DNA from: Kribbella catacumbae DSM 19601
GTDB taxonomy: Bacteria > Actinomycetota > Actinomycetes > Propionibacteriales > Kribbellaceae
Length of the DNA stretch: 64,000 nt
NCBI RefSeq assembly: GCF_000372465.1
Contig: NZ_AQUZ01000002.1
Location: forward strand, 296,998-360,997
Direction: 5' to 3'
Shown here in pieces: positions 27,029 through 34,984 of this stretch. Below the pieces are notes generated by a model. It searched no databases. It was given only the letters and a program-made list of their open reading frames with translations, and was not told the DNA's origin. Each line of letters begins with the position of its first letter. The stretch's first letter is position 1. The position numbers and the translations under genes were made by a program.

Positions 27029-28015
27029 ATGCCGCACGAGAAGCTCTCCATGGCGCAGGGGCTGAACCAGGCTTTGCGGGACGCGATGCGGGCCGACGAC
27101 ACCGTGCTGATGTTCGGCGAGGATGTCGGCGCGCTCGGCGGGGTGTTCCGGATCACCGACGGGCTGACCGCGGAGTTCGGCGAGGATCGTTGCTTCGACA
27201 CCCCGTTGGCCGAGGCCGGCATCGTCGGGATGGCGGTCGGGATGGCGATGAACGGGATGCGGCCGGTCGTCGAGATGCAGTTCGACGCGTTCGGCTACCC
27301 GGCCTTCGAGCAGGTCGTGAGCCACGTGGCGAAGATGCGGAACCGGACCCGCGGCAAGATCACCCTGCCGATGGTGATCCGGATGCCGTACGCCGGTGGC
27401 ATCGGCGGGGTCGAGCACCACTGTGACTCGTCCGAGTCGTACTACGCGCACACCCCGGGCCTTACGGTCGTTGCCCCGGCCACCGTTTCCGACGCGTACA
27501 CATTGTTGCGCAGGGCAATCGAGTTCCCGGACCCGGTGATCTTCATGGAGCCCAAGAAGCTCTACTGGGCCAAGGAAGAGGTCGACCTGAGCGTCGAGGA
27601 GCCGGGGATCGGGAAGGCCGTCGTACGGCGTGATGGCGGTGACGCGACACTGATCGCGTACGGGCCGGCGGTGCCGATCGCGATGGAGGCTGCCGAGGCG
27701 GCTGCCGCCGAAGGTCGCCAGCTGCAGGTGGTTGATCTGCGGTCGATCGTTCCCTTCGATGACGAGACGGTTTGCGCGGCTGTTCGGAGTACCGGGCGGG
27801 CTGTTGTGGTTGCTGAAGCCAGTGGGTTTGCGAGTGTGTCCTCGGAGATCGTTGCCCGGGTCACCGAAAGGTGCTTCCACTCGCTGGCGGCGCCGATCCG
27901 GCGGGTGACCGGGTTCGACATCCCGTACCCGCCGCCGAAGCTGGAGCGGCACCAACTGCCTGGCGTCGACCGGATCCTCGACGCGGTCGACACCCTGCAG
28001 TGGGAGGACTCGTGA
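27029..28015 (+). CDS. bkdB: Branched-chain 2-oxoacid dehydrogenase E1 component, beta subunit
   Basis: The start ATG 27029 is two bases after the alpha-subunit stop. The 328-residue protein has the transketolase pyrimidine-domain signatures MFGEDVGALGGVFRITDGL (the Glu that activates ThDP), DTPLAEAGIVGMAVGMAMNG and the C-terminal domain VVDLRSIVPFDDETV, RAVVVAEASG. It forms the alpha2beta2 E1 heterotetramer. Its stop overlaps the E2 start as GTGA, so all three subunits are made from one message. Confidence 0.93.
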   Translation: MPHEKLSMAQGLNQALRDAMRADDTVLMFGEDVGALGGVFRITDGLTAEFGEDRCFDTPLAEAGIVGMAVGMAMNGMRPVVEMQFDAFGYPAFEQVVSHVAKMRNRTRGKITLPMVIRMPYAGGIGGVEHHCDSSESYYAHTPGLTVVAPATVSDAYTLLRRAIEFPDPVIFMEPKKLYWAKEEVDLSVEEPGIGKAVVRRDGGDATLIAYGPAVPIAMEAAEAAAAEGRQLQVVDLRSIVPFDDETVCAAVRSTGRAVVVAEASGFASVSSEIVARVTERCFHSLAAPIRRVTGFDIPYPPPKLERHQLPGVDRILDAVDTLQWEDS

Positions 28016-29439
28016 GCGGCACCCAGACCTTCCTGCTGCCCGACCTCGGCGAAGGGCTGACCGAGGCTGAGATCGTGCGCTGGCTGGTCGCGGTCGGCGA
28101 CGTGGTCGCGGTCGACGCCCCCGTCGCGGAGGTCGAGACGGCGAAGTCGATCGTCGAGGTGCCGTCCCCGTACGCCGGCGTCGTCGCCGAACTCCACGGC
28201 CCCGAAGGCACCACCATCGACGTCGGCAAGCCGCTGATCACCATCGGGATCCTCTCCCCGTCCGCGGAAACCTACCGAGAAGAAGAAAAAGCAGGCTCCG
28301 GCAACGTCCTGATCGGCTACGGCACCCCCGAAGGCGCCACCTCCGGCCGCCGCCGCAAACCCCGCACGCCTACCACCGCACACCGGCTCCCAGCGGAGCC
28401 CAGTCGCGCGACTACGCCGCGTTCCTCCGCAACAGCGCTAGGCGCTTCCGTGCCGGCCGTGCCGGCCGTGCCGGACACTGCCGCTTCCCCGGCCGCGCCG
28501 GGCAGCTCCGCACACGCCAGCTCCGCACACGCCAGCGCCGCCGCGGCTGCGCCGCAGGCGCGTGTTCCTTTGGTGATTTCGCCGTTGGTTCGGCGGATGG
28601 CTCGAGATGGTGGGGTGGATCTTCGGCAGGTGGATGGATCTGGGGCGGGCGGGCTGATTGTTCGCCGGGATGTGGAGGCTGCTCTCTCGGCGAAGGCTGA
28701 GAAGCCTGTGGTGGTTGAGGAAACTGCTGACTCGCGGACCGGGCTGGTGGAGTTGCGGCGGGTTCCGATGAGTGGGTTCCGGAAGGCTGTGGCGGCTACT
28801 TTGAGCCGGAGCCGGCGGGAGATTCCGGAGGCTACGACCTGGGTGGACGTGGATGCGACCGCCCTGCTCGAGCTGCGCGAGTCGTTGCGGTCAGCAACGG
28901 ATCCCGGACCGGGCCTGCTCGCGCTGATGGCGCGGTTCGTGGTCGCCGGGTTGAAGAAGCACCCGGAGCTCAACGGCTTCGTCGACACCGCGCGTGAAGA
29001 ACTGGTCCAGTACGACGGCGTCAACCTCGGCCTAGCGGCACAGACCGAGCGCGGCCTCGTCGTACCGGCTGTCGCCGACGCGCACCTGCTCACCGCGCGC
29101 GGCCTCGACGCGGAGATCCGCCGGCTGACGACAGCAGCGCGCGACGGCCGGCTGACGGCTCACGAGCTGGCGTGTGGGTCGTTCACGCTGAACAACTACG
29201 GCAGCTTCGGCGTCGACGGCAGCGCGGCGATCATCAACCACCCCCAGGTCGCGATCCTCGGCGTCGGCCGGATCATCGATCGCCCCTGGGTCGTCGACGG
29301 CGAGCTCGCGATCCGCAAACTCACCCAGCTCTCCCTCGTCTTCGACCACCGCGTCTGCGACGGCGGCACCGCGGCCGCCTTCCTCCGCTTCGTGGCCGAC
29401 GCCTTCGAATCGCCGGCCAAGATCCTGGCCGACCTCTGA
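28012..29439 (+). CDS. bkdC: Dihydrolipoamide acyltransferase (E2) of the 2-oxoacid dehydrogenase
   Basis: GTG 28012 overlaps the bkdB stop. The 475-residue protein has one lipoyl domain (residues 1-80; lipoylated Lys in VETAKSIVEVPSP), an Ala/Pro/Ser-rich linker (about 110-185), a peripheral-subunit-binding domain (ISPLVRRMARDGGVDLRQVD) and the catalytic domain ending LVFDHRVCDGGTAAAF with the HxxxDG active site. It moves the acyl group to CoA. No E3 (lipoamide dehydrogenase) gene is in the window, so a shared E3 must be encoded elsewhere. A palindromic element lies seven bases past the stop. Confidence 0.93.
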   Translation: MSGTQTFLLPDLGEGLTEAEIVRWLVAVGDVVAVDAPVAEVETAKSIVEVPSPYAGVVAELHGPEGTTIDVGKPLITIGILSPSAETYREEEKAGSGNVLIGYGTPEGATSGRRRKPRTPTTAHRLPAEPSRATTPRSSATALGASVPAVPAVPDTAASPAAPGSSAHASSAHASAAAAAPQARVPLVISPLVRRMARDGGVDLRQVDGSGAGGLIVRRDVEAALSAKAEKPVVVEETADSRTGLVELRRVPMSGFRKAVAATLSRSRREIPEATTWVDVDATALLELRESLRSATDPGPGLLALMARFVVAGLKKHPELNGFVDTAREELVQYDGVNLGLAAQTERGLVVPAVADAHLLTARGLDAEIRRLTTAARDGRLTAHELACGSFTLNNYGSFGVDGSAAIINHPQVAILGVGRIIDRPWVVDGELAIRKLTQLSLVFDHRVCDGGTAAAFLRFVADAFESPAKILADL

Positions 29440-29445
29440 GGCGTT

Positions 29446-29545
29446 GTACCTAACGACAGGAAGTAGTCCCTCTACGGCGACCGGCCGCCGCCTCTCTGAG
29501 CGTGCCGCCCCGCCGAACGGCCGACTACTTCCTGTCGTTAGGTAC
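29446..29545. repeat. Palindromic intergenic element, copy A (100 bp, perfect 23-bp inverted repeat)
   Basis: The left arm 29446-29468 (starts GTACCTAACGACAGGAAG) and right arm 29523-29545 are perfectly complementary over 23 bp, enclosing a 54-bp GC-rich centre with GAGCGTG and GAACGGCC. It lies between the convergent bkdC and TetR genes, seven and eleven bases from their stops, so RNA from either side would form the long stem. Related copies are at 48298-48399 and 63934-64000. There is no T-tract, no coding capacity and no transposase, so it is either a bidirectional terminator-like element or a non-autonomous mobile/REP-type repeat. Confidence 0.85.
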
Positions 29546-29555
29546 AGCAACCCGC

Positions 29556-30263
29556 TCAGGAGAGCTGGCGGGGGCGGAGGCCGATGAGGATGGCGCGGAG
29601 GCCGGTGAGAAAGCGGGCCTCGGGGCCGGCCAGGTCTTCGCGGCTGAGATAGGCGGCGAGGGTGGCGGCGCCCACGCCCAGCTGATCGCCCGCAGCGGTG
29701 GACCATTCGCGCTCGCCCAGCCCGCTTCGGCGTACCGTCGCGGTCCAGGCGGCGTCGGTGACCGCGGCGCCGACGACGTAGTGGATGACCGCTGACACCG
29801 CCGCGTCCAGATGGACTCCCTTGAAGCCCGCAGCGCTCAGGATCGTCAGCACACGCTCCGCATAAGCCTGGTAGTTCGGCCCCAGCCCGGCATGACTGGC
29901 CAGCAACTGAGCCGCCCACTGATGCTCAGCCAGTACTTCGTACGCCGCCCGCGCGAGCGTCGTCAGTTGATCGCGCCAGTCGCCCTCATCGGCGGGCGCC
30001 AGTGCTCCGGCGAGCACCGAGTCGACCGCCAGCTCGAGCAGATCGTTCTTGTTCGCCACTCGCCAGTAGAGCGCCGACGTCGCCGCGGTACCGAGCTCCG
30101 CGGCCATCCTCCGCATCGAGAGCTTCTCCAGCCCGTCCCGGTCGAGCATCTCGATCGCGGTCCGGACGATGTCTTCCCGGCTCAGCGGCGCCCGCGTCTC
30201 ACCCGGCTCGGCCCGCAACCAGACCGATCCGAGCACCGTCTTCTCATCCGCCTCGCGTGCCAT
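29556..30263 (-). CDS. TetR-family transcriptional regulator
   Basis: ATG 30263 (MAREADEKTVLGSVWLRAEP) begins a 235-residue protein. The helix-turn-helix is at about residues 28-75: LSREDIVRTAIEMLDRDGLE, LSMRRMAAELGTAATSALYW. The C-terminal part (QLTTLARAAYEVLAEHQWAA ... GPEARFLTGLRAILIGL) matches TetR_C_1-type tetracycline-repressor-like domains. No efflux gene is adjacent, so the target is unclear; it may only regulate itself through the dyad at 30299. Confidence 0.88.
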   Translation of the reverse strand: MAREADEKTVLGSVWLRAEPGETRAPLSREDIVRTAIEMLDRDGLEKLSMRRMAAELGTAATSALYWRVANKNDLLELAVDSVLAGALAPADEGDWRDQLTTLARAAYEVLAEHQWAAQLLASHAGLGPNYQAYAERVLTILSAAGFKGVHLDAAVSAVIHYVVGAAVTDAAWTATVRRSGLGEREWSTAAGDQLGVGAATLAAYLSREDLAGPEARFLTGLRAILIGLRPRQLS

Positions 30264-30562
30264 TCGCGAAAGCCTACTGATACGGCGTTCCAGAACGAAA
30301 TACAGCGTATTAGTTGCCTCGGTCAACTGGTGGTCACGTCCAGATTCAGCACCGTTCCGACTACCCAGCGCGCTCGAAGACGCGGATGTGCGTTTCGTTA
30401 TCTGAAGGCCCGGCGAGCCGCGGCCCGATGGCTTGCCTTCGACAACGAATGCCCACCAGAATGCCGAGGGCAGGTCACTGGGGGCGGCTCTGGCGTAGTT
30501 GGCCGGACCGGACGGGGACGCACGACACATCGCAAGCCCGTCCTTTCGGACAGGCATGACCA
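30264..30562. other. Intergenic region between tetR and the surface-protein gene
   Basis: This 299-bp stretch has no supported gene. Near tetR it holds a candidate promoter and operator (30297-30326). Near the downstream gene there is a stem-loop: GCCCGTCC at 30536-30543 pairs with GGACAGGC at 30548-30555 (one mismatch, TTTC loop), just before the start at 30563. The middle part shows nothing. Confidence 0.5.
30297..30326 (-). promoter_or_regulatory. Candidate tetR promoter with overlapping TetR operator
   Basis: On the minus strand TTGACC (30326-30321) and TATTTC (30302-30297) are 18 bp apart. The dyad AATACAGCGTATT (30299-30311) overlaps the -10 element and the spacer. Placement across the promoter of the TetR gene suits autorepression. 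The -10 is a weak match. Confidence 0.4.
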
Positions 30563-31558
30563 GTGGAGAAAAAGAGTCCTGTGAACGAGGAAGCGAAGTC
30601 GGAGCGCCCTGGTGCGCTCAAGGCAATGAGTTCCAGGGGTGCGGCGCTGCTCGGCGGTGCCGGTGCCATCGCGCTGGCGCTGGGTGGGCTCACCGTGGCG
30701 CTCGCACCGTCGGCCTCGGCCGACGGGATCCTGAAGCCCGGCAACCCGACCTGCGCCGAGCTGATCCCTGGCTCGCAGGAGATCAAGTTCGACCCGCCGA
30801 ACGCCGGCGTGAAGTCCGAGAACGGCGTCACGGTCACGATGGCGGTCCGCACGCTGCTCGTCGACGACCCGGCGCACGCCGGTGACCAGACCGGTAGCCA
30901 GGTCATCGACTTCACCGCCGTCGGTGGAACCGTGCTCGGCGTGATCGTCAAGGGCGGTCCGGTCGCGAACTTCTACGACTACCGCCCGGGCGGCGTCCTG
31001 CTCGGTACGTCGCTGCACACGCCGGTGAACGAGGGAAACAAGAACCTTCCGTTCTACGGCCTGAGCCACGTCAACTTCTGCTACGGCAAGCCGACCACGC
31101 CGACGCCGACTCCCACCGAGACGCCGACCGAGACGCCGACGGTGACTCCTTCGGAGACGCCGAGCGAGACGCCGTCGGAGACGCCTTCCGAGACGCCGAG
31201 CGAGACCCCGTCGGAAACGCCTTCCGAGACGCCGAGCGAGACGCCGAGCGAGACCCCGTCGGTGACTCCTTCGGACACCCCGAGCGTCACGCCGTCGGAC
31301 ACCCCTTCGGAATCCCCGAGCGGAACGCCTTCGGAGACCCCGACCGTCAGCCCGTCGGGTACGCCGAGCGAGAGCACGCCTCCGGTAGTCGTGCCGACCG
31401 AGGTTGATGCCGGTCTGTCCAGCCCGGAACTGTCGAGCACTTCGGCCAGCTCCAGCCACCAGGGAGTCTGGGGCGGAGTACTGCTGGCCTTCGGTGCCAT
31501 CCTGCTGGCCGCAGGTGTACTGAAGTCCCTGAAGCGTCGTGGAACCCACGCCGCCTGA
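30563..31558 (+). CDS. Surface protein with acidic Thr/Pro/Ser/Glu repeat stalk and C-terminal membrane anchor
   Basis: The start is GTG 30563, or possibly GTG 30581 (VNEEAKSERP). A signal segment follows (GGAGAIALALGGLTVALAPS, cleavage after ASA). Then comes a folded domain of about 130 residues with two Cys (NPTCAELIPG, HVNFCYGKP) and a stalk of about 100 residues of ETPS-type tetrapeptides. The end is LSSTSASSSHQGVWGG plus a transmembrane helix LLAFGAILLAAGVL and tail KSLKRRGTHAA. This is the layout of a sortase substrate, but no LPxTG-like motif is visible before the helix. The sortase gene overlaps its end by 20 bp. Confidence 0.75.
   Translation: MEKKSPVNEEAKSERPGALKAMSSRGAALLGGAGAIALALGGLTVALAPSASADGILKPGNPTCAELIPGSQEIKFDPPNAGVKSENGVTVTMAVRTLLVDDPAHAGDQTGSQVIDFTAVGGTVLGVIVKGGPVANFYDYRPGGVLLGTSLHTPVNEGNKNLPFYGLSHVNFCYGKPTTPTPTPTETPTETPTVTPSETPSETPSETPSETPSETPSETPSETPSETPSETPSVTPSDTPSVTPSDTPSESPSGTPSETPTVSPSGTPSESTPPVVVPTEVDAGLSSPELSSTSASSSHQGVWGGVLLAFGAILLAAGVLKSLKRRGTHAA
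31091..31380 (+). repeat. Degenerate 12-bp coding repeats (Glu-Thr-Pro-Ser stalk)
   Basis: Within the surface-protein gene, units such as GAGACGCCGAGC and GAGACCCCGTCG repeat about 20 times with synonymous and conservative changes (ETPS, VTPS, DTPS, SGTP). Variation is in whole codons, so copy-number change by slippage would alter stalk length without breaking the frame. The protein level is what is conserved. Confidence 0.8.
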
Positions 31559-32294
31559 CACGCCTGGTAGGCGTCGCCGCCAGGGCCGCTCCCGTTCACC
31601 TCGGTGGACGGCAGCGATCCTGGCGGCCGGCGCCGCGCTGGTCCTGTTCGGCGGTTACGTGCAGTTCAGGGGTGACTCCTCGGTCGCCGACCAGAGCGGC
31701 CAGACCCAGCCCCAAAGCCCGACTGCGACGGCTCGATCCTCGAGGCCGGCTCCAGCGGTGAAGCCGGCGCCATCAACCACCCGCACGCCGACCGGTACAC
31801 CGACGAAGAGCGCCAGCGAATCATCCGCGCCGAAGACGACACCGGCCAAGCGCCCCAAGTCGGGCACTCCCGTGCGGGTGTCAGTCCCGAGCCTCGGCAT
31901 CTCGGCCCGCGTGCTCGGCATCCGCGCCAGGGGTGGCGCGTTGATCCCGCCGTCCAACCCCCGCCTCGTCGGCTGGTGGTCCGAAGGTGCTCGTCCTGGA
32001 GCGACGAGGGGCTCGGCGATCATCACCGGCCACACCGTGCACAACGGTGGAGGCGCCTTCGACGACCTCGAACAGCTCCGGGCCGGTGACACGGTCACGG
32101 TGACAACCGGCAAAGGCGCGATCAAGTACTCGGTCGTGGGTGTCGCGGTCTACCGCAAGGGGGCGCTGGCCAAGCAGGCCGCTCGCCTCTTCGACCAAGG
32201 GGTGTCCGGTCGACTGGTCCTGGTCACGTGCGAGGACTGGGACGGCAGCAAGTACCTGAGCAACGCAGTCGTCATCGCCAAGCCGGTGGGCTGA
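31539..32294 (+). CDS. Class F-like sortase
   Basis: GTG 31539 lies inside the end of the surface-protein gene. The 251-residue protein has a basic N-terminus, one transmembrane helix (WTAAILAAGAALVLFGGYV), a Pro/Thr/Ser-rich spacer (about 50-110) and the sortase barrel with the catalytic His in SAIITGHTVHNGG and Cys in RLVLVTCEDWDG. The usual catalytic Arg after the Cys (class F YRDN) is replaced by YLSN. It would transpeptidate the adjacent surface protein onto the cell wall. Because the substrate lacks an LPxTG motif, that partnership is inferred from the overlap. Confidence 0.85.
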   Translation: MEPTPPDTPGRRRRQGRSRSPRWTAAILAAGAALVLFGGYVQFRGDSSVADQSGQTQPQSPTATARSSRPAPAVKPAPSTTRTPTGTPTKSASESSAPKTTPAKRPKSGTPVRVSVPSLGISARVLGIRARGGALIPPSNPRLVGWWSEGARPGATRGSAIITGHTVHNGGGAFDDLEQLRAGDTVTVTTGKGAIKYSVVGVAVYRKGALAKQAARLFDQGVSGRLVLVTCEDWDGSKYLSNAVVIAKPVG

Positions 32295-32301
32295 CCACGA
32301 G

Positions 32302-32320
32302 GTTGCTTCAGGCAAGCAAC
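32302..32320 (+). terminator. Short hairpin after the sortase gene
   Basis: GTTGCTT and AAGCAAC pair across a five-base CAGGC loop, eight bases after the sortase stop. There is no clear T-tract, so termination would depend on other features. A second, similar sequence (GCTGCTGCAGGCAAGC) follows at about 32341-32356. Confidence 0.45.
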
Positions 32321-32351
32321 TTCGACTGACCCGCCATGAGGCTGCTGCAGG

Positions 32352-32455
32352 CAAGCCCACATCTGGTGGGCTTGAACACAAACTGGTGGGCTTGAACAGC
32401 GCAGACCTTGTTCAGGGCCGCCGTTTCATGTCCAAGCCCACCAGATGTGGGCTTG
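32352..32455. repeat. Nested inverted and direct repeats between sortase and trypsin genes
   Basis: A 23-base sequence at 32352-32374 (arms AAGCCCAC and GTGGGCTT around ATCTG) is itself a hairpin. Its exact reverse complement occurs at 32433-32455, where it again forms a hairpin. Between them, CTGGTGGGCTTGAACA at 32363-32378 is directly repeated at 32383-32398. The block sits in the 228-bp gap between convergent genes. It can fold as two small hairpins or one long stem, so it may act as a bidirectional terminator. Confidence 0.7.
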
Positions 32456-32522
32456 TCGCGGGAGCGGTTGCGGGCATGAGAATGGCCGGCCCAGGTGCGG
32501 CCGGCCATCCACGGTGGTGGAG

Positions 32523-33320
32523 CTAGTTGTTGATCTGGGTGGTCAGTGCCGCGGCGTACGAGGCGACCTCGGCGTACACGCCCGGGTTGCCGGCGTCGGC
32601 GCAGCCGATGCCCCAGGAGACGACACCGAAGAGCCGGCCGTTCAGGACCAGCGGGCCGCCGGAGTCGCCCTGGCAGGAGTCCTTGCCGCCGGCCTTGTAA
32701 CCGGCGCAGATCTCGCCGTTCGCGACGTAGTCATAGCTCGCGTAGACGCTACGGCAGTACGCGTCGCCGAGGACTGGGACGACAACCTTCTGCAGGCGGT
32801 TCGCCGGGCCGGTGCCCTCGGTCTCGCCGTACCCGTAGGTGGTCGGCCGCGCGCCGACGGCGTCCGCTGCGCGGCTGGTCTCCAGCGGCAGGGTGGCGAC
32901 GCCGGTGAACGGAGTGGCCAGGGTCAGGACGGCGACGTCGTGTCCGGCGGCCCGGCCGTACAGCGGGTCCTTCCAGATCTTGGAGATCTTCGAGGTCTTG
33001 CCGCCGGTGGTCGAGTTCAGGTTGTCGCGGCCCTGGATCGCCGTGTAGGTGCTCATCGCCTGCCCCATGCAGTGCGCGGCGGTGACGATCTTGTTCGCCT
33101 TGACCAGCGTGGCGCCGCAGTACTGGCCGACGGGGGAGGACGAGCGGCTGTTGTTCAGCGCGATCATCCAGGGGACCTGTGCGGTGCTGGCGGTGGTGCC
33201 GCCGACGATGTTGGTACCGGGCGGTGGGGTTCGCGCTTCGGCGGGGGCGAGCGCGCCGGCCGATGCGACGGCGACCACGGCGGCGGCGAGCACTGCGCGG
33301 AACTTGAACTTTCCTGTCAT
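32523..33320 (-). CDS. Secreted trypsin-like serine protease (S1)
   Basis: The 265-residue protein has a signal peptide (MTGKFKFRAVLAAAVVAVAS, cleavage around APAEA), a short propeptide and a mature start at IVGGTTASTAQVPWMIALNN. The catalytic triad is visible: His in IVTAAHCMGQ, Asp in GHDVAVLTLATPF, Ser in KDSCQGDSGGPLVLNG. Asp six residues before the Ser (KDSCQGDS) suggests trypsin-like Arg/Lys specificity. It acts outside the cell. It stands as a single gene with a GC-poor upstream region. Confidence 0.93.
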   Translation of the reverse strand: MTGKFKFRAVLAAAVVAVASAGALAPAEARTPPPGTNIVGGTTASTAQVPWMIALNNSRSSSPVGQYCGATLVKANKIVTAAHCMGQAMSTYTAIQGRDNLNSTTGGKTSKISKIWKDPLYGRAAGHDVAVLTLATPFTGVATLPLETSRAADAVGARPTTYGYGETEGTGPANRLQKVVVPVLGDAYCRSVYASYDYVANGEICAGYKAGGKDSCQGDSGGPLVLNGRLFGVVSWGIGCADAGNPGVYAEVASYAAALTTQINN

Positions 33321-33520
33321 GCCTCACACTCCAGGTAATCAGTCGGGCCGCGCTGGGCGGGGCGGCCGTATGCGGAGAAGAGTTGTCCGAACACGGTGGG
33401 TAGCGCAAGCGATTGCTTGGGCACATCTGTGACGGCGCAGTGCTGTGTCACAGACCTAAGTCGCGCGGTGAGCAACTCGGACCGACGAAACCGGCGGGCT
33501 GACGGCGAAAACTCAGTGTC

Positions 33521-33604
33521 ATGACTGAAAAGCCTCGCGAATCCAGCCGAATCAACCGAGGGCTGACGTTCAAGGGGGTGGCTTATGACGTGGGGACCGC
33601 GCGG
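33521..33604 (+). pseudogene. N-terminal fragment of an unidentified gene
   Basis: ATG 33521 reads MTEKPRESSRINRGLTFKGV then AYDVGTA and loses coherence before the convergent MFS stop at 33634. The KGVAYDVGT start resembles the beginning of larger actinobacterial proteins of unknown role (recalled, not searched). The rest is absent, so I treat it as a truncated relic. The remainder of the 313-bp gap 33321-33633 holds only the trypsin promoter region. Confidence 0.35.
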
Positions 33605-33633
33605 TCGGCCGGTTCTACGCGTCCTGCTGAGAA

Positions 33634-34818
33634 TCAGACAGTGGTGAGGACAGGTTCGGGACGTACGCCGGTACGCCGCCGCCGGTCCAGCAGGCCGGAG
33701 GTCAGGGCGACTGCGAGGCCTGCTGTGGCAAGGGTCGCGCCGACCCAGTTGGGGGCGGTGTAGCCGAGGCCGTGTTCGATGGTGAGGCCGCCGAGGTAAG
33801 CGCCGACCGCGTTGCCGAGGTTGAAGGCGGCGATGTTCGCCGCGGACGCGAGCGCCGGTGCGCCGGCCGCCTTGTCCATCACTCGCTTCTGCAGCGGCGC
33901 CACGGTCGCGAAGCCGGCCGCACCGAACAGCGCGATCGTCACCGCGGACAGTACTCGTCCGTGGGCGGTGAAAACGAAGGCCACCAGGACGACGGCGAGC
34001 AGCGCCAGGATCGCGTACAGGCTGGGCATCAACGAGCGATCGGCCGCCTTGCCGCCGAGCAGGTTGCCCACCACCAGACCGCCGCCGAACAGCACGAGCA
34101 GCCAGGTGACGGCACCAGACGAGAAGCCGGCCACCTCGGACATCATCGGCGCGATGTAGGTGAAGGATGCGAACACCCCGGCGAAACCGAGCGCCGTCAT
34201 CGCCAGCGCAAGCCAGACCTGCAGGTTGCGGAAGACCGCCAGCTCGCTGCGCAGCCCGGGGCCTTCGCTGACGCTCTGCCGCGGGACCAGGAACAGGATG
34301 CCGAGCAGCCCGATCACGCCGAGCACGGTGACCGCCCAGAAGGTGGACCGCCAGCCGAACTGCTGCCCGAGCGCCGTGCCACCCGGTACGCCGAAGACGT
34401 TCGCGACGGTCAGCCCGGTGAACATCAGCGCGATCGCACTGGCCTGTTTCGCCTTCGGCACCAGGGATGCGGCGACCACGGAGCCGACGCCGAAGAACGC
34501 GCCGTGCGATAGCGCCGCCACGATCCGCCCGGTCATCAGTACGCCGTACGTCGGGGCGAGCGCGGAGATCAGGTTGCCGACGATGAAGACGCCCATCAGC
34601 GTGAGCAGCACGGTCTTGCGGGAGATCTTGGACCCGATCGCGGTCAGCAGTGGGGCGCCGACGACGACGCCGAGGGCGTAACCGGAGATCAGCAGACCGG
34701 CGGACGGGATGCTGACGCCGAAGTCGGTGGCGACTTCGGGCAGCAGGCCCATGATGACGAACTCGGTGGTGCCGATCCCGAAGGCACCGATGGCCAGCGC
34801 TAGTAACGCGGCAGGCAT
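33634..34818 (-). CDS. MFS transporter (DHA1-type drug or sugar efflux)
   Basis: The start is ATG 34818 (MPAALLALAIGAFGIGTTEF), with GAGGAG upstream at good spacing; the ORF's extra 20 residues are not needed. The 394-residue protein has 12 hydrophobic helices. Helix 1 carries GIGTTEFVIMGLLPEVATDF, the motif of AraJ/YdhP-like exporters, and motif A is seen as GSKISRKTVLL between helices 2 and 3. It probably exports a small toxic compound or sugar by proton antiport. The divergent MarR gene is its likely regulator. Confidence 0.9.
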   Translation of the reverse strand: MPAALLALAIGAFGIGTTEFVIMGLLPEVATDFGVSIPSAGLLISGYALGVVVGAPLLTAIGSKISRKTVLLTLMGVFIVGNLISALAPTYGVLMTGRIVAALSHGAFFGVGSVVAASLVPKAKQASAIALMFTGLTVANVFGVPGGTALGQQFGWRSTFWAVTVLGVIGLLGILFLVPRQSVSEGPGLRSELAVFRNLQVWLALAMTALGFAGVFASFTYIAPMMSEVAGFSSGAVTWLLVLFGGGLVVGNLLGGKAADRSLMPSLYAILALLAVVLVAFVFTAHGRVLSAVTIALFGAAGFATVAPLQKRVMDKAAGAPALASAANIAAFNLGNAVGAYLGGLTIEHGLGYTAPNWVGATLATAGLAVALTSGLLDRRRRTGVRPEPVLTTV

Positions 34819-34890
34819 GACTGGATTTCTCCTCGAAGGTAGTCTTGTGGCTGTTACCGGCGTCCGCGATAGTTGCACACGCGGGCTATT

Positions 34891-34905
34891 GCATGAGCTT
34901 CATGC
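34891..34905. promoter_or_regulatory. Candidate MarR operator in the MFS/marR divergent spacer
   Basis: GCATGAGCTTCATGC is a perfect dyad (6-bp arms, GCT centre) in the 166-bp spacer between the divergent MFS and MarR genes. Its position suits repression of either promoter. A nearby TTGTTCAAGTTG stretch (34922-34933) could be a second, imperfect site. Confidence 0.45.
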
Positions 34906-34984
34906 TGCCTCACGCAACGGTATTGTTCAAGTTGAGGACCTGCTCGGGGCGGTGGGGCGGGGAAGGAATTAAGGAGGAGGGGCT

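Noticed and set aside
31091..31380. Regular short repeats considered as a CRISPR array
   Set aside because: The 12-bp periodicity is coding (Glu-Thr-Pro-Ser), without spacers or cas genes.
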